A stretch of 64,000 nucleotides of DNA. It comes from Melitaea cinxia. Its lineage: Eukaryota; Arthropoda; Insecta; Lepidoptera; Nymphalidae. Position 1 is the first letter of the stretch. Every line of letters starts with the position of its first letter. Of the stretch, positions 21,447-35,100 are shown in pieces. Position numbers and translations under genes: made by a program. The DNA is taken from contig NC_059395.1 in assembly GCF_905220565.1 (NCBI RefSeq), forward strand, positions 14,487,289 to 14,551,288. Reading direction: 5' to 3'. A model generated the notes under the pieces. The model saw only the letters and a list, made by a program, of their open reading frames with translations, made no database searches and was not told the DNA's origin.

Positions 21447-24354
21447 AATCTTTTAGATACAGATAACTTTTTTACTTGATTAATCTAATTAATACATTTG
21501 TAATCCAAATAATACCTGATGTTATTTAATTATTTGGTAGGATATACATATATATAGAAAATAAAGACAACCGTTACACAAATTACGTAGCTAACTCTTT
21601 TAGCACAAATCCACAGTCATTAATTCGCAAAACATTAAGCCTAATGGTACAGAACCCAATACCTTCGTAATTGTTTAATGGGGAAGAATGACCTGAATAA
21701 CCTACTTTAGAGTTTAGATTACTCCAGACCAATGTACCAGAACGACCATAATTACGTATGTAGCTTATTCAAATGTACTTGATATATATCTGACTTGGAT
21801 TAATGTCAAGGTTGACCTACATTTAGAAAGGCTTGACACTCTACCTCCGAAATCGAGGTTGAATAATCTGATTAAAAACTTAATACATCGAGTCATCGAT
21901 CATGGTGTTAAAATAGAAACCCCTTATAGTACTAAGTTTTGATTTTGTAATTGAATTTTATAAATATTTTAAAATGTACATTGAAACTGATATTTTACTT
22001 GCAATACAGGAATATTTGAATATTATATGGCTAAGTCAATAAGATTATATTTTTACGCGATGATATCAGATTTTATCGCGATGATCACAGCTTTATAATG
22101 AGAAATCAAATATCGAATGGAAATCGAAAAAGTCGGATTTAAATATTTGTCAGTTCAAACTCCGTCGCCTGAGCCTGATCATTGTTTTGTACATAGTTAA
22201 CAGACTATTATAAGTAAAGGTCTTTAAAAGGTTTAGATTCTGAATGAAAAGGAATTCCGACATTAGTATTTCAAAACAAATAAACTGTATTTTACCAGTA
22301 CGTCCGATTTGTTATGCACAATACCATTTAACACTCTTGTTACATACATACGCATATCATATTCTATTAATTTTAATAATAGAAATTATGCAATGTAGCA
22401 AACTTTGTTAAAACCCAAAAAAGAAGGTGTTTGCTGATATGCATGTCTCAAAATTTCAAGTCCAAAGATAAAGACAAGTTGATTACTTGAAAACGTAGGT
22501 ATTCAAATGTTGAGCAGTTTTGGTAATTAATAGTGCAAAAATATATATAAGTTAACTATGTATACTAAATTATATCGCGAAAATCCTCCTAGGTACTATT
22601 GGATGTCTGATGTATCCTACTGCAAGTCTTTTAATAATAATAATTTTTCTACAAAGATTGATATACACCCAAACCAGAAGTAAATATTTCTAAAAATACA
22701 AATATCGGCCCGAAAAGGAAACGAACCTACCGACGAACCTACCTACCTACGAAGCGACCAGTGGCTTTAAAGTTACTACTTACATCACTACAGTAGGAAC
22801 GATTGTAAAAATGATTGTAAAAAATCCTTGCATAAATCTCAAAATTAAAATTGCAATGTCCTAATTTTACTTTACAATATCTGTTAAGTCAACTTTGTTT
22901 CTTGAATCTTTAATATTCGTACAATACGATACGGCGAAGTTTAACTTTAAACAAATCAGGCTTTCGATGAAGAGAGTTTTGTCTTAATAGTACTTTTTAT
23001 TTCTAAACGTAGTCTCTGTGAACGCGATTGTTTTAATATAATATATTTATTATAGAAGTAAAAATAAATTTAATGTTTTTATGTATTAATGTTATAATCG
23101 GAATAAGTGTTATTAAAAAGATATTTGAAAATATTTGATGTTACTTTGACCTTTACTCATTTTGACGGACCTCATTTGTAGGTATTTATTTCATTTCTGG
23201 TAAAGGTGTCCCCGATATTCGTGTCGGCTGTGATACTATTTTTATCAACTATGTTTACATTCCAGTATAGTAATAATTTTACTTACTTTTTTGCTGAATA
23301 CTTTTAATGCTTTTTCTTTTAATAAAAAATGTTTAAATGTCACATAATCTACCCATGGAAATTAATCCCAGAAAACAGTTTAATTAAAGATATTTCGAAA
23401 TGTAAAATTTTATGTCTTATTTACGATGTGTTTTAACATTTTTGATACCTATGTGTTTTTTTTTATCTCCAAGAAAATTGTTTGGTGGTAATTTTGAATA
23501 AGTACCATATTACATACACATACATTACCTACTATTTTATGAACTAAGGTTACAAAACATAGCGTACGACCCGTTTGATGCGGTTATGTATACGAAAAAC
23601 GGTTACCGTAGCATAAAGACGCCTGCAATACCAGAAACGTCATCAGCATCTTGCTGACCCTATCTTTTACACTCTCGCCTTACTCACCATAGAAAAACAC
23701 GACTAAGTATTTAGTAGCAGTGTTATTTGGCTGTGATCTTCTGAAAACTTGAAGTTCTTCCTCAGTCAAGCTGCTCCTGGTTCAGATCAAGAATGTTTTG
23801 CTGTGTTCTACTTCAATAATATATGTACATAATTTTTTAATATTTAGTATAATTTACGAAAACACACAAACATGTTCCACAAAAGGAGAGCCATTCCAAA
23901 TAATAAACATAAATAAAAGAAAGTGTCTAAAACTATTAAAACTACATATATTAGATATATTAGATATAAGATCGCAACGACCACGATCACGATATAAGAT
24001 ATTATATTTTAATGAAAAATATCATGATGTATTTATTTATTTATTCTAAACATACACCGAAATACAGACACATATAAAGAAAGACACAATAAAAGATGTA
24101 CAAAGGCGATCTTATCGCAAAAGAGCGATTTCTTCCAGATAACCTTTGTATGTTGATGTACTTAATTAATTAAACCTTGATTGAATCTGAGTCAACAAGT
24201 TGATCCTTTTTCTAAGAAAGTAATAAAGGTCTTGGATGATGAATCGAAGTGATATCAAAGCGTTCACGTTTCCTTTGAATCCTAAGTAAATAAATACAAA
24301 ACTATAACAGAAATGCTTTGATTTATTGCCACAAAAATAAACTGAATATTGTAT
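21447..24354. other. Intergenic AT-rich DNA
   Basis: No gene seen. A degenerate SINE-head-like piece lies near 22680-22790 (resembling 17220-17300, minus strand). Short frames near 23800 lack any domain. Confidence 0.5.
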
Positions 24355-24658
24355 ACTAGCTATGCCCGCGACTTCGTCCGCGTGGGATTTAACAAAAAGT
24401 TATTTGTTAGTTCGCCGATTTACAAAATAAAAGTAGCCTAAGTTACTTCTTGCTACATCAGGTATCTGTCCGTGAATGTACTGTCAAAATCGTCGAGCCG
24501 TTTCAGAGATTAGCTAGAACAAATAAACAGACAGACAAAAGTTGTAAAAAATGTTATTTTGGTATATGTACCGTGTATACATCCATATACATTTAGTATA
24601 AAGCGGATATTTTAATATTACAAACAGACACGCCAATTTTATTTATTTGTATAGATTA
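24355..24658 (+). repeat. Repeat family A (ACTAGCTATGCCCGCG)
   Basis: Full-length match with 34103-34432: both start ACTAGCT(A/G)TGCCCGCGACTTC, share TTATTTTGGTATATGTACCG, and end CCAATTTTATTTATTTGTATAGAT. Confidence 0.7.
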
Positions 24659-25083
24659 ATTATCGTCTAAATGATGTAGTGTAGAAGACGAAGTTTAATA
24701 AAATTATTTATTTTGATATAGAAATCAATTTTTTACTACCAAACTTGCATTAGAAATGTATTTTCAATTTTTATTATATTTATGGTTCACTGTTTTGGCC
24801 ATAATAGCTTACTCATAAAAGAGATACATACTGTCGCGGGCTTTTTTGTAGGACTAATTAAGATAAACATTTCTCTTATACATAATATACACATAAACTC
24901 CACAGTTTTTGCAGCGTACGCCAGAATAGCTCGCAGATGGTAGATTTTTTCCGACTTACTAGAATTATCATTATATTTTAGACAATTCATACACTATCTC
25001 AAAAAATTATAGCCTATGTGTTATTCTAATGTATAAGCTGTTTTACTGTAAACTTTCATTAAAATCTATTCAGTAGTTTTTGC

Positions 25084-25168
25084 GTGAACCAGGAACATAC
25101 ATCCATACATCCATACATCCATACATCCATACATCCATACATCTATACATCCATACATTCAAACTTTT
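25084..25168 (+). repeat. CATACATC tandem array
   Basis: About eight imperfect tandem copies of an 8-base CATACATC unit, following a CAGTAGTTTTTGCGTGA retroelement-like 3' end; probably the simple-repeat tail of a LINE. Confidence 0.7.
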
Positions 25169-25885
25169 GCGTTTATAATATTAGTAGCATTCTATAAAAA
25201 ATGTGCCCTGCGGATTTGGTTTACAAAACGACTTCATTAAGATTTGACTATAACGGTTACATTACATTAACATAGAAAAAAGGTCAAATTATTTAACAAT
25301 TGCAAATACGAAATTTACAACACATTTAGTTAACTACCTCCAAAATCTGTACTACGAAAACTGTAACCAATTTTGTGCAACAACTATTACCTGATGTTAA
25401 CAAAAAACACAGATAGGCAGACACAGACCGGCAAATAATAATAAGAATATTATGGCTTCTATTGCTTTCATAGAAACCCTTTTAATTTCCCTTATAATCG
25501 TTTATTTTCAAGTATTTATCACGTACAGACAACAGTTACTTACAATTTTTTTATATGTATGGATAATGTTAGACAGATTTAATGCACATACATTTTGATT
25601 TAAAATAAAACTATTGATTTATTTATTTATTTTTTTTGTTATTGGAACGAAGTTTTAAAAAAAAAGTTCCTTACGGTAGGTATACCATTTGGCTGGGCGA
25701 CCGAACTGAAAAAAATGTGATACTAAAACCGTAAGAAAAATATATAACGGAAGTGACGTAATATCAGTCACACGACTGTATTGTTGTTGTTATTTTCTAT
25801 AATACTAAATTTCCTAAATACTTTTATGTACCTAATTAAAAACTAATCAACAAAATTAAAAAAATCAAGAACTAGAAAATATATA

Positions 25886-27910
25886 TCGATACCTTTGGGT
25901 AGAAAGGTCGTATAAACCATTTTGGCCAAATTGAGTTATATATACCATTTTTCTCAGAATTTTTTTCTCTATCGATCTGTATATACGAAATGCAGAAATT
26001 CGCACAAAAATGGTTAATACGACCCAGAAATTTTCGATCATAGTCTCTAAAAAAAGGTAAATTTTCAATGTAAAAGCCGAATGTTTTTTTTTTGTAGTTT
26101 TGTTATGATGTAATGACCATAATTTATATTAACTCAGGGCGTAAAAATAGTCGTTAATTGTAAATGGCTTATACGCCCTAACGTAACGTAACCATCATAC
26201 ATTGAGGCTGCAAGAAAAAATCCTAGGCCTTATAATGTTAATGTAATGGAGTATTCTGATTTTCTCAATTGGAATGAAATAACTGCTGCGACATTTACAA
26301 ATGAAACTTCTAAAACACTGAAAATGCGAAACATCCGAATCATTACGTTGAAGAAAAAGAGTCCAAATGAAATGTACGTTAAATACTCAATGAAAGAAGA
26401 GACGTCACCTGATAAAGTAATATTATTAAAAAAATCTGGCAATAAAGAAAAATCTAAAGGTAGAGGTAAAGGAAGATCGAAAAGCCGTACGATACTACCC
26501 GAACAAGGTGTAAGCAATGATACACATGAAAAGGTAATGACTATGTCCCCAACTGCACTTTACAAAAACAAATTGCAAATATCAGACGTAAAATATAAGG
26601 ATTTAAAACGTCTATGTGATAATGGAATTATACCAAAAAGGTACCACCATGATTATTTTAACTTACCCCATGGAAATGTGGCTGACTCTCTTACGCTGAC
26701 CGACGAAGAAGACGAGGAAGAGCTAATTGAATAATACATTTATTATTATAAAAGAATAATAACTTTTCGTATTTACGTAATTTCACATTTCATTCGTTAG
26801 CAAAATAATTATTATTTAGTAAAAAAAACAAGACTGTTAAATAATTGTATTCTTTGTCACCTAAATTTATTGTTTGAAAATGTGTTTGTCAATTCATAAT
26901 TTATTTTAAAATATTTTATAATAATAATTAAAATAATTTATAGTAACAATTCATAAGTTATTTTAAACTAATTATGAATACAAATTTATATAATAAATAA
27001 GTTACTTTTTAGTACATAAGTTGGTCACGTTTAGTGCTTGATCGTTTTTTAATTATTTTTATTAATTGTAATTTAATAAATTACTTAGTAAGTAAGCCTT
27101 AGAACAAAGGCTTAATACAATAATTTATTGAATTACAGTTAATTATGTACAAAAATTAAAAAAAAAAAACTATCAAGTCATAATTTTATAAATAATTAAA
27201 ATGCCTGATTACTTTAATTTAGAAGAAGTTTGAATATTTTTTGTTTTTTTTATGGCTAAGTAGATTTTTTTATTTCACTTTTCAGTGTGTTGTTATAATT
27301 GTTTTTTTAATTTAAAAATGTTAAACCTGTTAGATATGTTGTACCATTATTGAATTAATAGTAAATGTTGCTTAGAAGGTATTATAATACCTAATAAATG
27401 TTGATTTCGTATTTCAGGTAGTTTTATTTTATTTGAATCGACCATTATTGGGTATTAGAATAATAATAATTGAGTTCTTACTAATTCTGGGAGTAACATG
27501 ATTGTTTATTAGTCAGAATTCAATTGATCTATGATTATAAATGGTTTTTAATACAAAAAAAACTACATCTATGGGTTTTTACGACAGTAAATGTGACTAT
27601 AAGCTTAGCAAAAATGGATATACGACCTATATAGTTTTTTTTAAGTACATTTTCATGGGGTGTATTAACCAAGAATTGATTTTTTCTTAGACGTAAATCC
27701 AAGCTAACTTTGAAACTATAGAAGATAGATAGGTTTTGATGATTTAACCGTTTTCATTCGAGAATTGTAAGAACCTTTCTCATATATCATTTTTTTATAA
27801 GTTCAAAAACAAAAAAGGTATGAATTTTTATGTAAAAAAAAAAATCGTTTTTCTGCTCTCCTGAAAAGTCGGGTTTTGGTTTATACGACCTTTCTACCCA
27901 AAGGTATCGA
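25886..27910 (+). mobile_element. Nested DNA transposon with 34-bp perfect terminal inverted repeats
   Basis: The termini 25886-25919 and 27877-27910 are perfect reverse complements over 34 bases, starting TCGATACCTTTGGG. Flanks are TA-rich; comparison with the empty site in 15630-16072 fits a TA duplication. A 13-base motif (consensus GGTTTATACGACC) recurs inside both termini and internally. It carries one short frame (26246-26734). Length 2025 bp; no complete transposase, so probably non-autonomous or decayed. Confidence 0.8.
26246..26734 (+). pseudogene. C-terminal fragment of a transposon-encoded protein
   Basis: The 162-codon frame from the ATG at 26246 continues upstream as plausible coding sequence (an IEAARKNPRPY line) to a TAA at 26189, with no earlier start, so an N-terminal part has been lost. 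Features: a basic KSKGRGKGRSKSR patch near residues 72-84, a DLKRLCDNGIIPKRYHHDYFN segment near 119-140, and an acidic tail. I recall a similar D-L-x-x-L-C...IP..YH..Y ending in large uncharacterised transposon proteins of insects. The assignment is from memory and tentative. No catalytic residues are visible. Confidence 0.5.
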
Positions 27911-28017
27911 TATAAAATTCAACAACTTTTTTAAATTGTGTTGATTCTATACTATCCGAAGGAACTTCGTTCCTACCTGGTGTCCCATGACACCATTTAT
28001 AGAACTTTATGTTTACT

Positions 28018-28119
28018 AACTAACCCATTGGCGCAGTTTGTAGTGCTTTCTGTTCCGCAGGTGCGGGTTCGATTCCCGCCTGAGTTTGGATGTAATATTT
28101 GTATATATATAAAAATAAT

Positions 28120-28153
<34 letters not shown>

Positions 28154-28265
28154 GTGTATTATTTCTATGTATATTTGTCAAAAAAACATAACACTCGGCT
28201 ATTACCTCTGACACAAGCATTTAGTTGCTTACCATAGGAACAGACGACGTTGCGTGTATGTTATA
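28018..28265 (+). repeat. tRNA-derived SINE
   Basis: Head with TGGCGCAGTTTGTAGTG (A box) and GGTTCGATTCCC (B box); AT-rich body with a CA/TA microsatellite; tail GTTGCTTACCATAGGAACAGACGAC shared with 60488-60740. Directly follows the nested transposon pair. Confidence 0.8.
28122..28156 (+). repeat. (CA)n(TA)n microsatellite
   Basis: A pure CA run followed by a TA run inside the SINE body. Confidence 0.9.
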
Positions 28266-29173
28266 ATATATTTATTTATTTATACGTGTACTGAATATTG
28301 TAAACTTCTCTTTAAATCATAAATATTGACTCATTCCCAAGACAAACACGAAGATGAATGACATATATGCAAATTGAATTCCAAGTAAAACACTAACAAT
28401 TTATATGAAAGCTCGTTTTCTATTAAGAAATCGTGTACACAATAAAATAATGACTTGCGAGAACATTTTGCACATAAATTGTAAAAATATTTAATGAAGT
28501 CAACACTTTCAACCCTAAGTAATTAAATTTTAATTTATTTTACAATGAAAGTATCGTCAGTCGAAAGACGAATAAATGTTAAATTCGTGAGGCGCCCAAA
28601 TGGATTCCATCTAACATAAGTATCTAAACGTCAATAAGCTCGTCTGAAAACAAACTGAAAATGTTTCGTATCGGATAGAAATGTATACAGAAAATCTGTT
28701 TTCAAATTGAATGTATTTAAATGTAATGAGATTTTCCTCAACCGAGTTTATTTTTTAATGTTGATTATATATTTTTATATCTGTTTCTTTATATTAACTT
28801 ACCAGCCTAATTTGTATGAAACCAGGGCTTTAAATCAAATAAAATATATATTGTAAAATGTTTTTAGTAAATTAATTTAAATATCTAGTATTAAATTTGA
28901 ATATTCTTCAATTTAGAAACTTAGAGACTACTGAGCTCTTAAACAATGATGAGATCGTTGATCTCTATTCTGTAATTGATATTTATTATTTTGACACCAT
29001 TGCAATTCGCATAACGAATGTGTAATGTTGAATGGTATACGCACTTGGATCAGTTCGACGGTGCCCATCGGGGGCGCATCATGCCTTCTACCCGGGAGGC
29101 AAAGCACCTATAAACTTCAACCCTTTACTACCGGGATGGGACCAAATGCAAATAATATCCCTCTGACATATTT
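28266..29173. other. Intergenic region and putative collagen promoter / 5' UTR
   Basis: No frame. An initiator-like TCAGTT at 29050-29055 lies about 120 bases before the collagen ATG, followed by a locally GC-rich leader. Promoter assignment is weak. Confidence 0.3.
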
Positions 29174-32100
29174 ATGCGGGCCGCAATGGTTCTTGAAATG
29201 AAAGGGTTCCTCCTCATATTGTTTTGCGTACTCTACGTCGGATCTGAAAACGGTATGATTGTTTTGTTTTGTCTTAATAAATAAATATTCGTATATTTTT
29301 CTTTATTCATGCTTTTGAATACAACTTATATTACTTATATATACGCAGATGATCTGCATATATAGGTTTTATTTGTATTGTCTGTTTATGACATTTTTTC
29401 ATATACTTATTTTATATAATTTGTATTTTATTTTTAGATAATGGTATAGAACATGTCTTTGTTAACGTTAAAAATCTTCGGTATAAATTCTAAATTTGAC
29501 TTACAAATATATTATAATTTTAGTGAATCTTGAAATATTCGACGTATTGTCGGTCGTACACGATGGCACATTACCTGAAGGAGTCGCGCCAGTACCTGGC
29601 CGCTGCCAGTCGCCTGGGACTTCGGTTACAGAATATACAGCCTTCTCCCTCAATGAGAACGCGACGCTTCACCAACTTGCTGCTGGAATGTTCTATAACA
29701 CCTTCCCTGAAGACTTCTCAATATTAGCAGTGTTACGTCTATATGGTAAGTAATCCTTTTTTATTTCTCCTGGTTGAGATGACGTAAATTACTTTAAAAT
29801 TTTACTTTAAGTTATAATTAAATTTTAATTTTTGTGATATTTTCTTTTTATTTTGTATTAGAGATTGATTTATTAAGGCCAACAATTTTTTTGTATAGGT
29901 ATCTATTTCTTATTTTGTTATTAATTGATAGTAAATATTACATAAATGAATAAAACCATTCTGTGCTAAAGTTTTCTTTGATGGTTCCATTGCCAACTTG
30001 AAATCGATGTTTATATTAATACAAAATATTTGTAGCTGGTCGAAGCTGATTTTTTTCTTGTGTGTCCATCCCTAATAACGAAGTACGGTCGATAAAGTTA
30101 CAACCCTTCTCGCGCGACTTTAGTTCAATTAAATATATTTAGAAAATATATAGCACTTTGTTAATGTAAGTTACATATTATTCATTACTAAACAGGCAAA
30201 GAACAAAATCCTCTCTTCGTTTTGTATTCGGACGCTGGCGACGAACAACTGCAACTGGTTGTTGGTGAGCTGATCGAATTGTACTACGAAGACACGAGAG
30301 GGGAACCTGGGGACAATGAGCTACTCACATATCGAGTTAACATAGCAGATGAAAAGTATGATATAGTTCCCTTAGGATAAATTATTTTTAATTTTAAGAC
30401 CATATACATATTTTGCATGTAATAATATAATTATGGGACCTTTCTGAAAATAGCTGCTGTAAATTATATTTTCTCAACTAATTCAGGTGGCATAGAGTGG
30501 CAATTAGCATAAAAGGTGACTCCGTTACTCTGCTAGTTGACTGTGAGATTCGAGGCACTCTTCCACTGCGGAGGCATCCTGGCAGCACATTCAATTTAGC
30601 TGGAGTACTAGTCGTTGGTACTCAGTTTACTCCAGACCAGAATTTTGAGGTATACTCGTAATACCTACACATTTAAACAATCGTAGTTTTTATTATTTAC
30701 TGACGTGATGAAGTCGCATGTTATAGAAATACAGTAAATGTTAGTTGAAGTAAACCAATATCTATTTAGCTATTTTGATTATTAGCCTTCTAAAACAAAA
30801 TTTACTATTATATCTTAATCATCTTTATTGGAGAATAGGATAAAATTAATGTTAAAAAAAAATAAAAAATAAAAAAGTATTGTATTGGCTACAAATAAAT
30901 AGGTACCTACAATTCACACTTTTACAATTTAACTGTTTTACAATTAAAGTTATCTGAAATAATTAGATAAATGTATCTCAAAATAACAGGATTCTCCATT
31001 CTAGGAATCTACATATATTTAATTAAAATTTAGGCGCGAAGCGGAATACAATGCACTAAAAAGCAAAATTTAGCTGATCTTCGAAAAATATAATGAAATT
31101 GAAATAATATCATGAAATAGAATAATTTAGAAGTGACGTTTCTAATAAAATTTTCTGAATATGTATAATTTAATTTGAATACTCTTTAATACGTTTAATT
31201 AAATTCCTTTAGAAATATATCAGAAATACGCTATTGTAAGAGCACAACTGAAACTAAACACTTGCTTTAACAGTTCAATCAACTTTAAAATCACATTGAT
31301 TTATTTTAATTTAAATTCCTCAGATGTGACGAAATCGCGATAGAAGCTTTAAGAACCTTGATACACCAATTGTTTGTTACAGGGCGATATTGAATTGCTC
31401 CAGTTCGCTAATCAACCGGACCTTGCGTATGATATGTGTATTTCAATAGCACCAGATTGCGGAGCGTTTGGCAAATACGACTATGGTACATTGACTTCCG
31501 GGAATAATGAATTTGATAAAGAATCTGATTTTGACACTCGTCGTGACGTCATACAACCAGCAGTTGGAAACGAAAGATACAATCAATTTGAACAAAGCTA
31601 TTTTGATGACAGGAACCAATCTAATAACGTATGGGCAACTGCTAGCCGAGACTTAACAACTGCTGGACCATATTGGCAAGTGCCTGATTCTTATGATTAT
31701 ACACCACCATACTCAGTCTCTACTGACGCCGGTAAGCATATTTAAAATTATATTGAAAAAAATATTTATTATATATAGCAAAGTTAATTCCATATCGAAA
31801 TCAAATTACTCTATTTTACCGAAAAGTCTGACGAATGAAATGACGAAACGAACGAATGCGATAATTGTATAAAAAATTTAGTAGAAGTAAATAATAAAAT
31901 TAACATTTAATGCTACAATTATCATACTATAAAAAATACGACTTTATTTAACTAAAAGTAACAAAATATGACGAGACTAATAAAATGCAAGATACAGAGA
32001 CGAGAGTATCAAATAATCACCAACTGTAAAATGTAGGATATTTTACATTCAATGATTGTCGCGATACTTCGTACAGATAAAGTATCGTTATATCTTAAAT

Positions 32101-35100
32101 AGCTTCTAGTATTTCATCGCTTATTTAAGCAAAAAGTAAATACTTTTAAAACGATTTCAATTGTGATAGTGGTTAGAAAACTTGTTAACTCATTTCATTT
32201 ATTGATGTAGGATTTATGGTAATTAAAAATGACTATAAATTTTTAAGCCGTATATCTCGTATGAAAAAACTTTTTACAAAAACCTATTTTTTTAACATAG
32301 ATGAAAACAGCATTTTCGGAAGATTTACTGACTTTGACGAGTATGCACCTACACCCTCTAGTATTGAAGTCAGTTCAACCGGATCTTTTGGTATAGCCAG
32401 TGCTACAGTAAGTTGGTCTACACTATTTTTAAAATTATTCATTAGAAAATTATAAAGCTTAAACATGACGTGATATACGTCTTTGTAAAAACTTAAGTAA
32501 CTTAACTAACTTAACTTTTAAAGTTTACTTATATTTTTCTTTTGTACCATCGTCCTTATATTGTTTTTAATGAGTAACTCCAAAGATCCTTTTTTCGCAA
32601 AACAAACTATTCGCTCACTTGTTTTTCTATTTCTCATGTACGAAATGTTTCAGACAAAACGAGATATGGGCAATTCGGAAGCCTCGACACTGTTCACAAC
32701 AGAATCATCCTACGTGCCGATAACGACAACCGAAGACATTGACTGGCTCACACATCCGCCTGAGGTACCATTACAGATATTCCTGTTGCGACTGTTCGCA
32801 TATGAAAGTGACAAATAAACTATCACTCTTTAATCAAAAACGTTATATTGCAAGCTGTCTACTGTATTTTAGTCGGGAGAGTTTGTGATATGGTATTTGT
32901 TAAGTTATTAAACCTTGACGGTCACTATTGTCGCGCGTTTGAAAAATTAAATCTAGAGAACGTAAATAAATTTTTAACACGACGAATTTGAAAAAAAATT
33001 AAAATGACTAAAACACTAAAAATAACAGATTAATTAATTTATTACAAAGTAACACATTCGTGTAATTTAAAAACAAGATGACAATTTTTATTAATATTAA
33101 AATTTAAAAAAAAACTATAACACTTAAGTAATTTTGATTCTACGGGACTTACCGCCATTGTTATTTTGTAACTTCCTCTATTTCGGCGACGTTACAGGCC
33201 CGTAACTGAGTCACCCGCGACCACATGCCATCAGTTACTTATCAGCGCTCTCGTTCGTTCCGATCCAGAAGTTCACATCAAAATCGATTGTGGTGGAAAT
33301 ATATATTAATAAAATTAAGAAGTTTTCATTTATTGAATACAATATAATGATATTAAGATTAGATATTGATTAAAGTAAAGTACAGCAAGAAATATCCTAC
33401 TAAAACAAGAGCAGCTCGGCTGAGGAAATAACTTGACCTTTCAGAAGATCATAGCTAAATAATACTGCTTTCAAGCAGTGTTGTAGTCCTACGGTAAGTA
33501 AGGTAGCCAGAGCTCCTGTGGGGGATTGGGAGATAAGCTGCAGTAATCGCTTACCATCAGGTGAGAAAAAAAGATGTTCAGCTTTGAAATACGAGACTTA
33601 GATAAGTAACGAAATACACTAATTTGATAATCTAAATAATATTTAACAAGTGCTATCCCACCTATAACCGAACGACCTTTAATGAAGCTTTTTTATTTAT
33701 TTACTCAAATTAAAATATTTTTTCTAATCAATTTTAAAATATGTTTTAAAATAATTTACTAAAACTTCTAATACCTACACTTTTATTTTTGAAAAATTGG
33801 TACAAGCTTACTACATTTTGTTCTTTACGTCATTATTTTTTAATGAACTCCTCAACTCATACTATTATCATGTCGAGATATAAAATATACAATCTGTTGA
33901 ACGTAGTCATTAATATTTTCTACATTTATTGAAAATATAAAATACCTGTATGTTTAGCAATAAATATAATGAGATACAAATGTATTTCCACTCCTAAGGC
34001 GCTACAAGAATGTGTATTCATAATACTTAAAAATAATGAGATGCATTCTTCAAAATAATTTTACTATTATAACCTATATCATAGTGACTATTATTATTTA
34101 TTACTAGCTGTGCCCGCGACTTCATCCGCGTGGAATTTAAAAAAAAATATTGTTCAGTTTGCAGTGACAAAATCAATAAATTTCTAAAATAAAAATTACC
34201 TAAGCTACTCCTTATTACATCAGATATCTGCCAGTGAAAGTCCCGTCAAAACCGGACCAGCCATTTCAGAGATTAGCCGGAACAACAGAAAGACAGACAG
34301 ACAGAAACAGACAAAATTAAAAAAAAATGTTATTTTGGTATATGTACCGTGTATACATTCATATGCATTTAGTAAAAGGCGGTTATTTTAATATAAAAAC
34401 AGACACTCCAATTTTATTTATTTGTATAGATAGATAACTACTTCAATTTAATACATTATTTAAACTATCTTTGGGTAGATACGTATATAACGAAAAAGAT
34501 ATATAACAATTAACATAAAATACATCTACATAACAATAAGATTGATAAAAATGGAAAAAGTTATGGAAATGGTTATTTATATAGTTATAATAATAGTTAT
34601 GGAAATTTTTTCAGTCTATTGCTATATAAGTACGGTAAGCACGTCACGTACATATAGGTGGCGTGGAAACGTATGCATATTATAACGCTTACAACTTTTT
34701 GAATCGTTATATCTCAAAAATGGTCGCTTTTAGTGAAAAAAATTATTGACACCCTTTTTTATAGATAATTTCATTATGTTGATGACAATTTTTGTCTGAG
34801 GTAATTTTGCGTAAAAGTTACCGTTTTGAAGAAAATCGTGAAAATCCCTTTTTTAATTTTGACCTCGGTTCAATTTTTTTCCATGTACCGGAACGATAGG
34901 GAATTTTGAAATGTTGTTTTTAATTATGTTTTGAACAATTTTACTCACATTCAGCTTAATGTGAATTTATGTATCTTCGAATGTCTAGATTAACCGGACT
35001 AACATAACACTTATTTTGACGTAAGCCGTCTATAATAACATATAAATATACCTATTTGCCTTTATTTATAATAACAAAATATAATAATTATTCACGACGT

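Larger units (their letters stand above)
25644..27995 (+). mobile_element. DNA element with palindromic ends, interrupted by a second transposon
   Basis: Outer element, paralogue of 15630-16072. Left part 25644-25885 and right part 27911-27995 align to that copy, ending in GGAACTTCGTTCC and a GGTGTC...GACACC palindrome. The inner 25886-27910 is a separate element. Confidence 0.7.

Noticed and set aside
25084..25168. CRISPR-like array
   Set aside because: Short tandem 8-base units without spacers; a simple repeat in eukaryotic DNA.
28020..28090. tRNA gene
   Set aside because: A and B boxes are present, but the sequence continues into a SINE body and tail repeated at 60488-60740, so it is a tRNA-derived SINE head.
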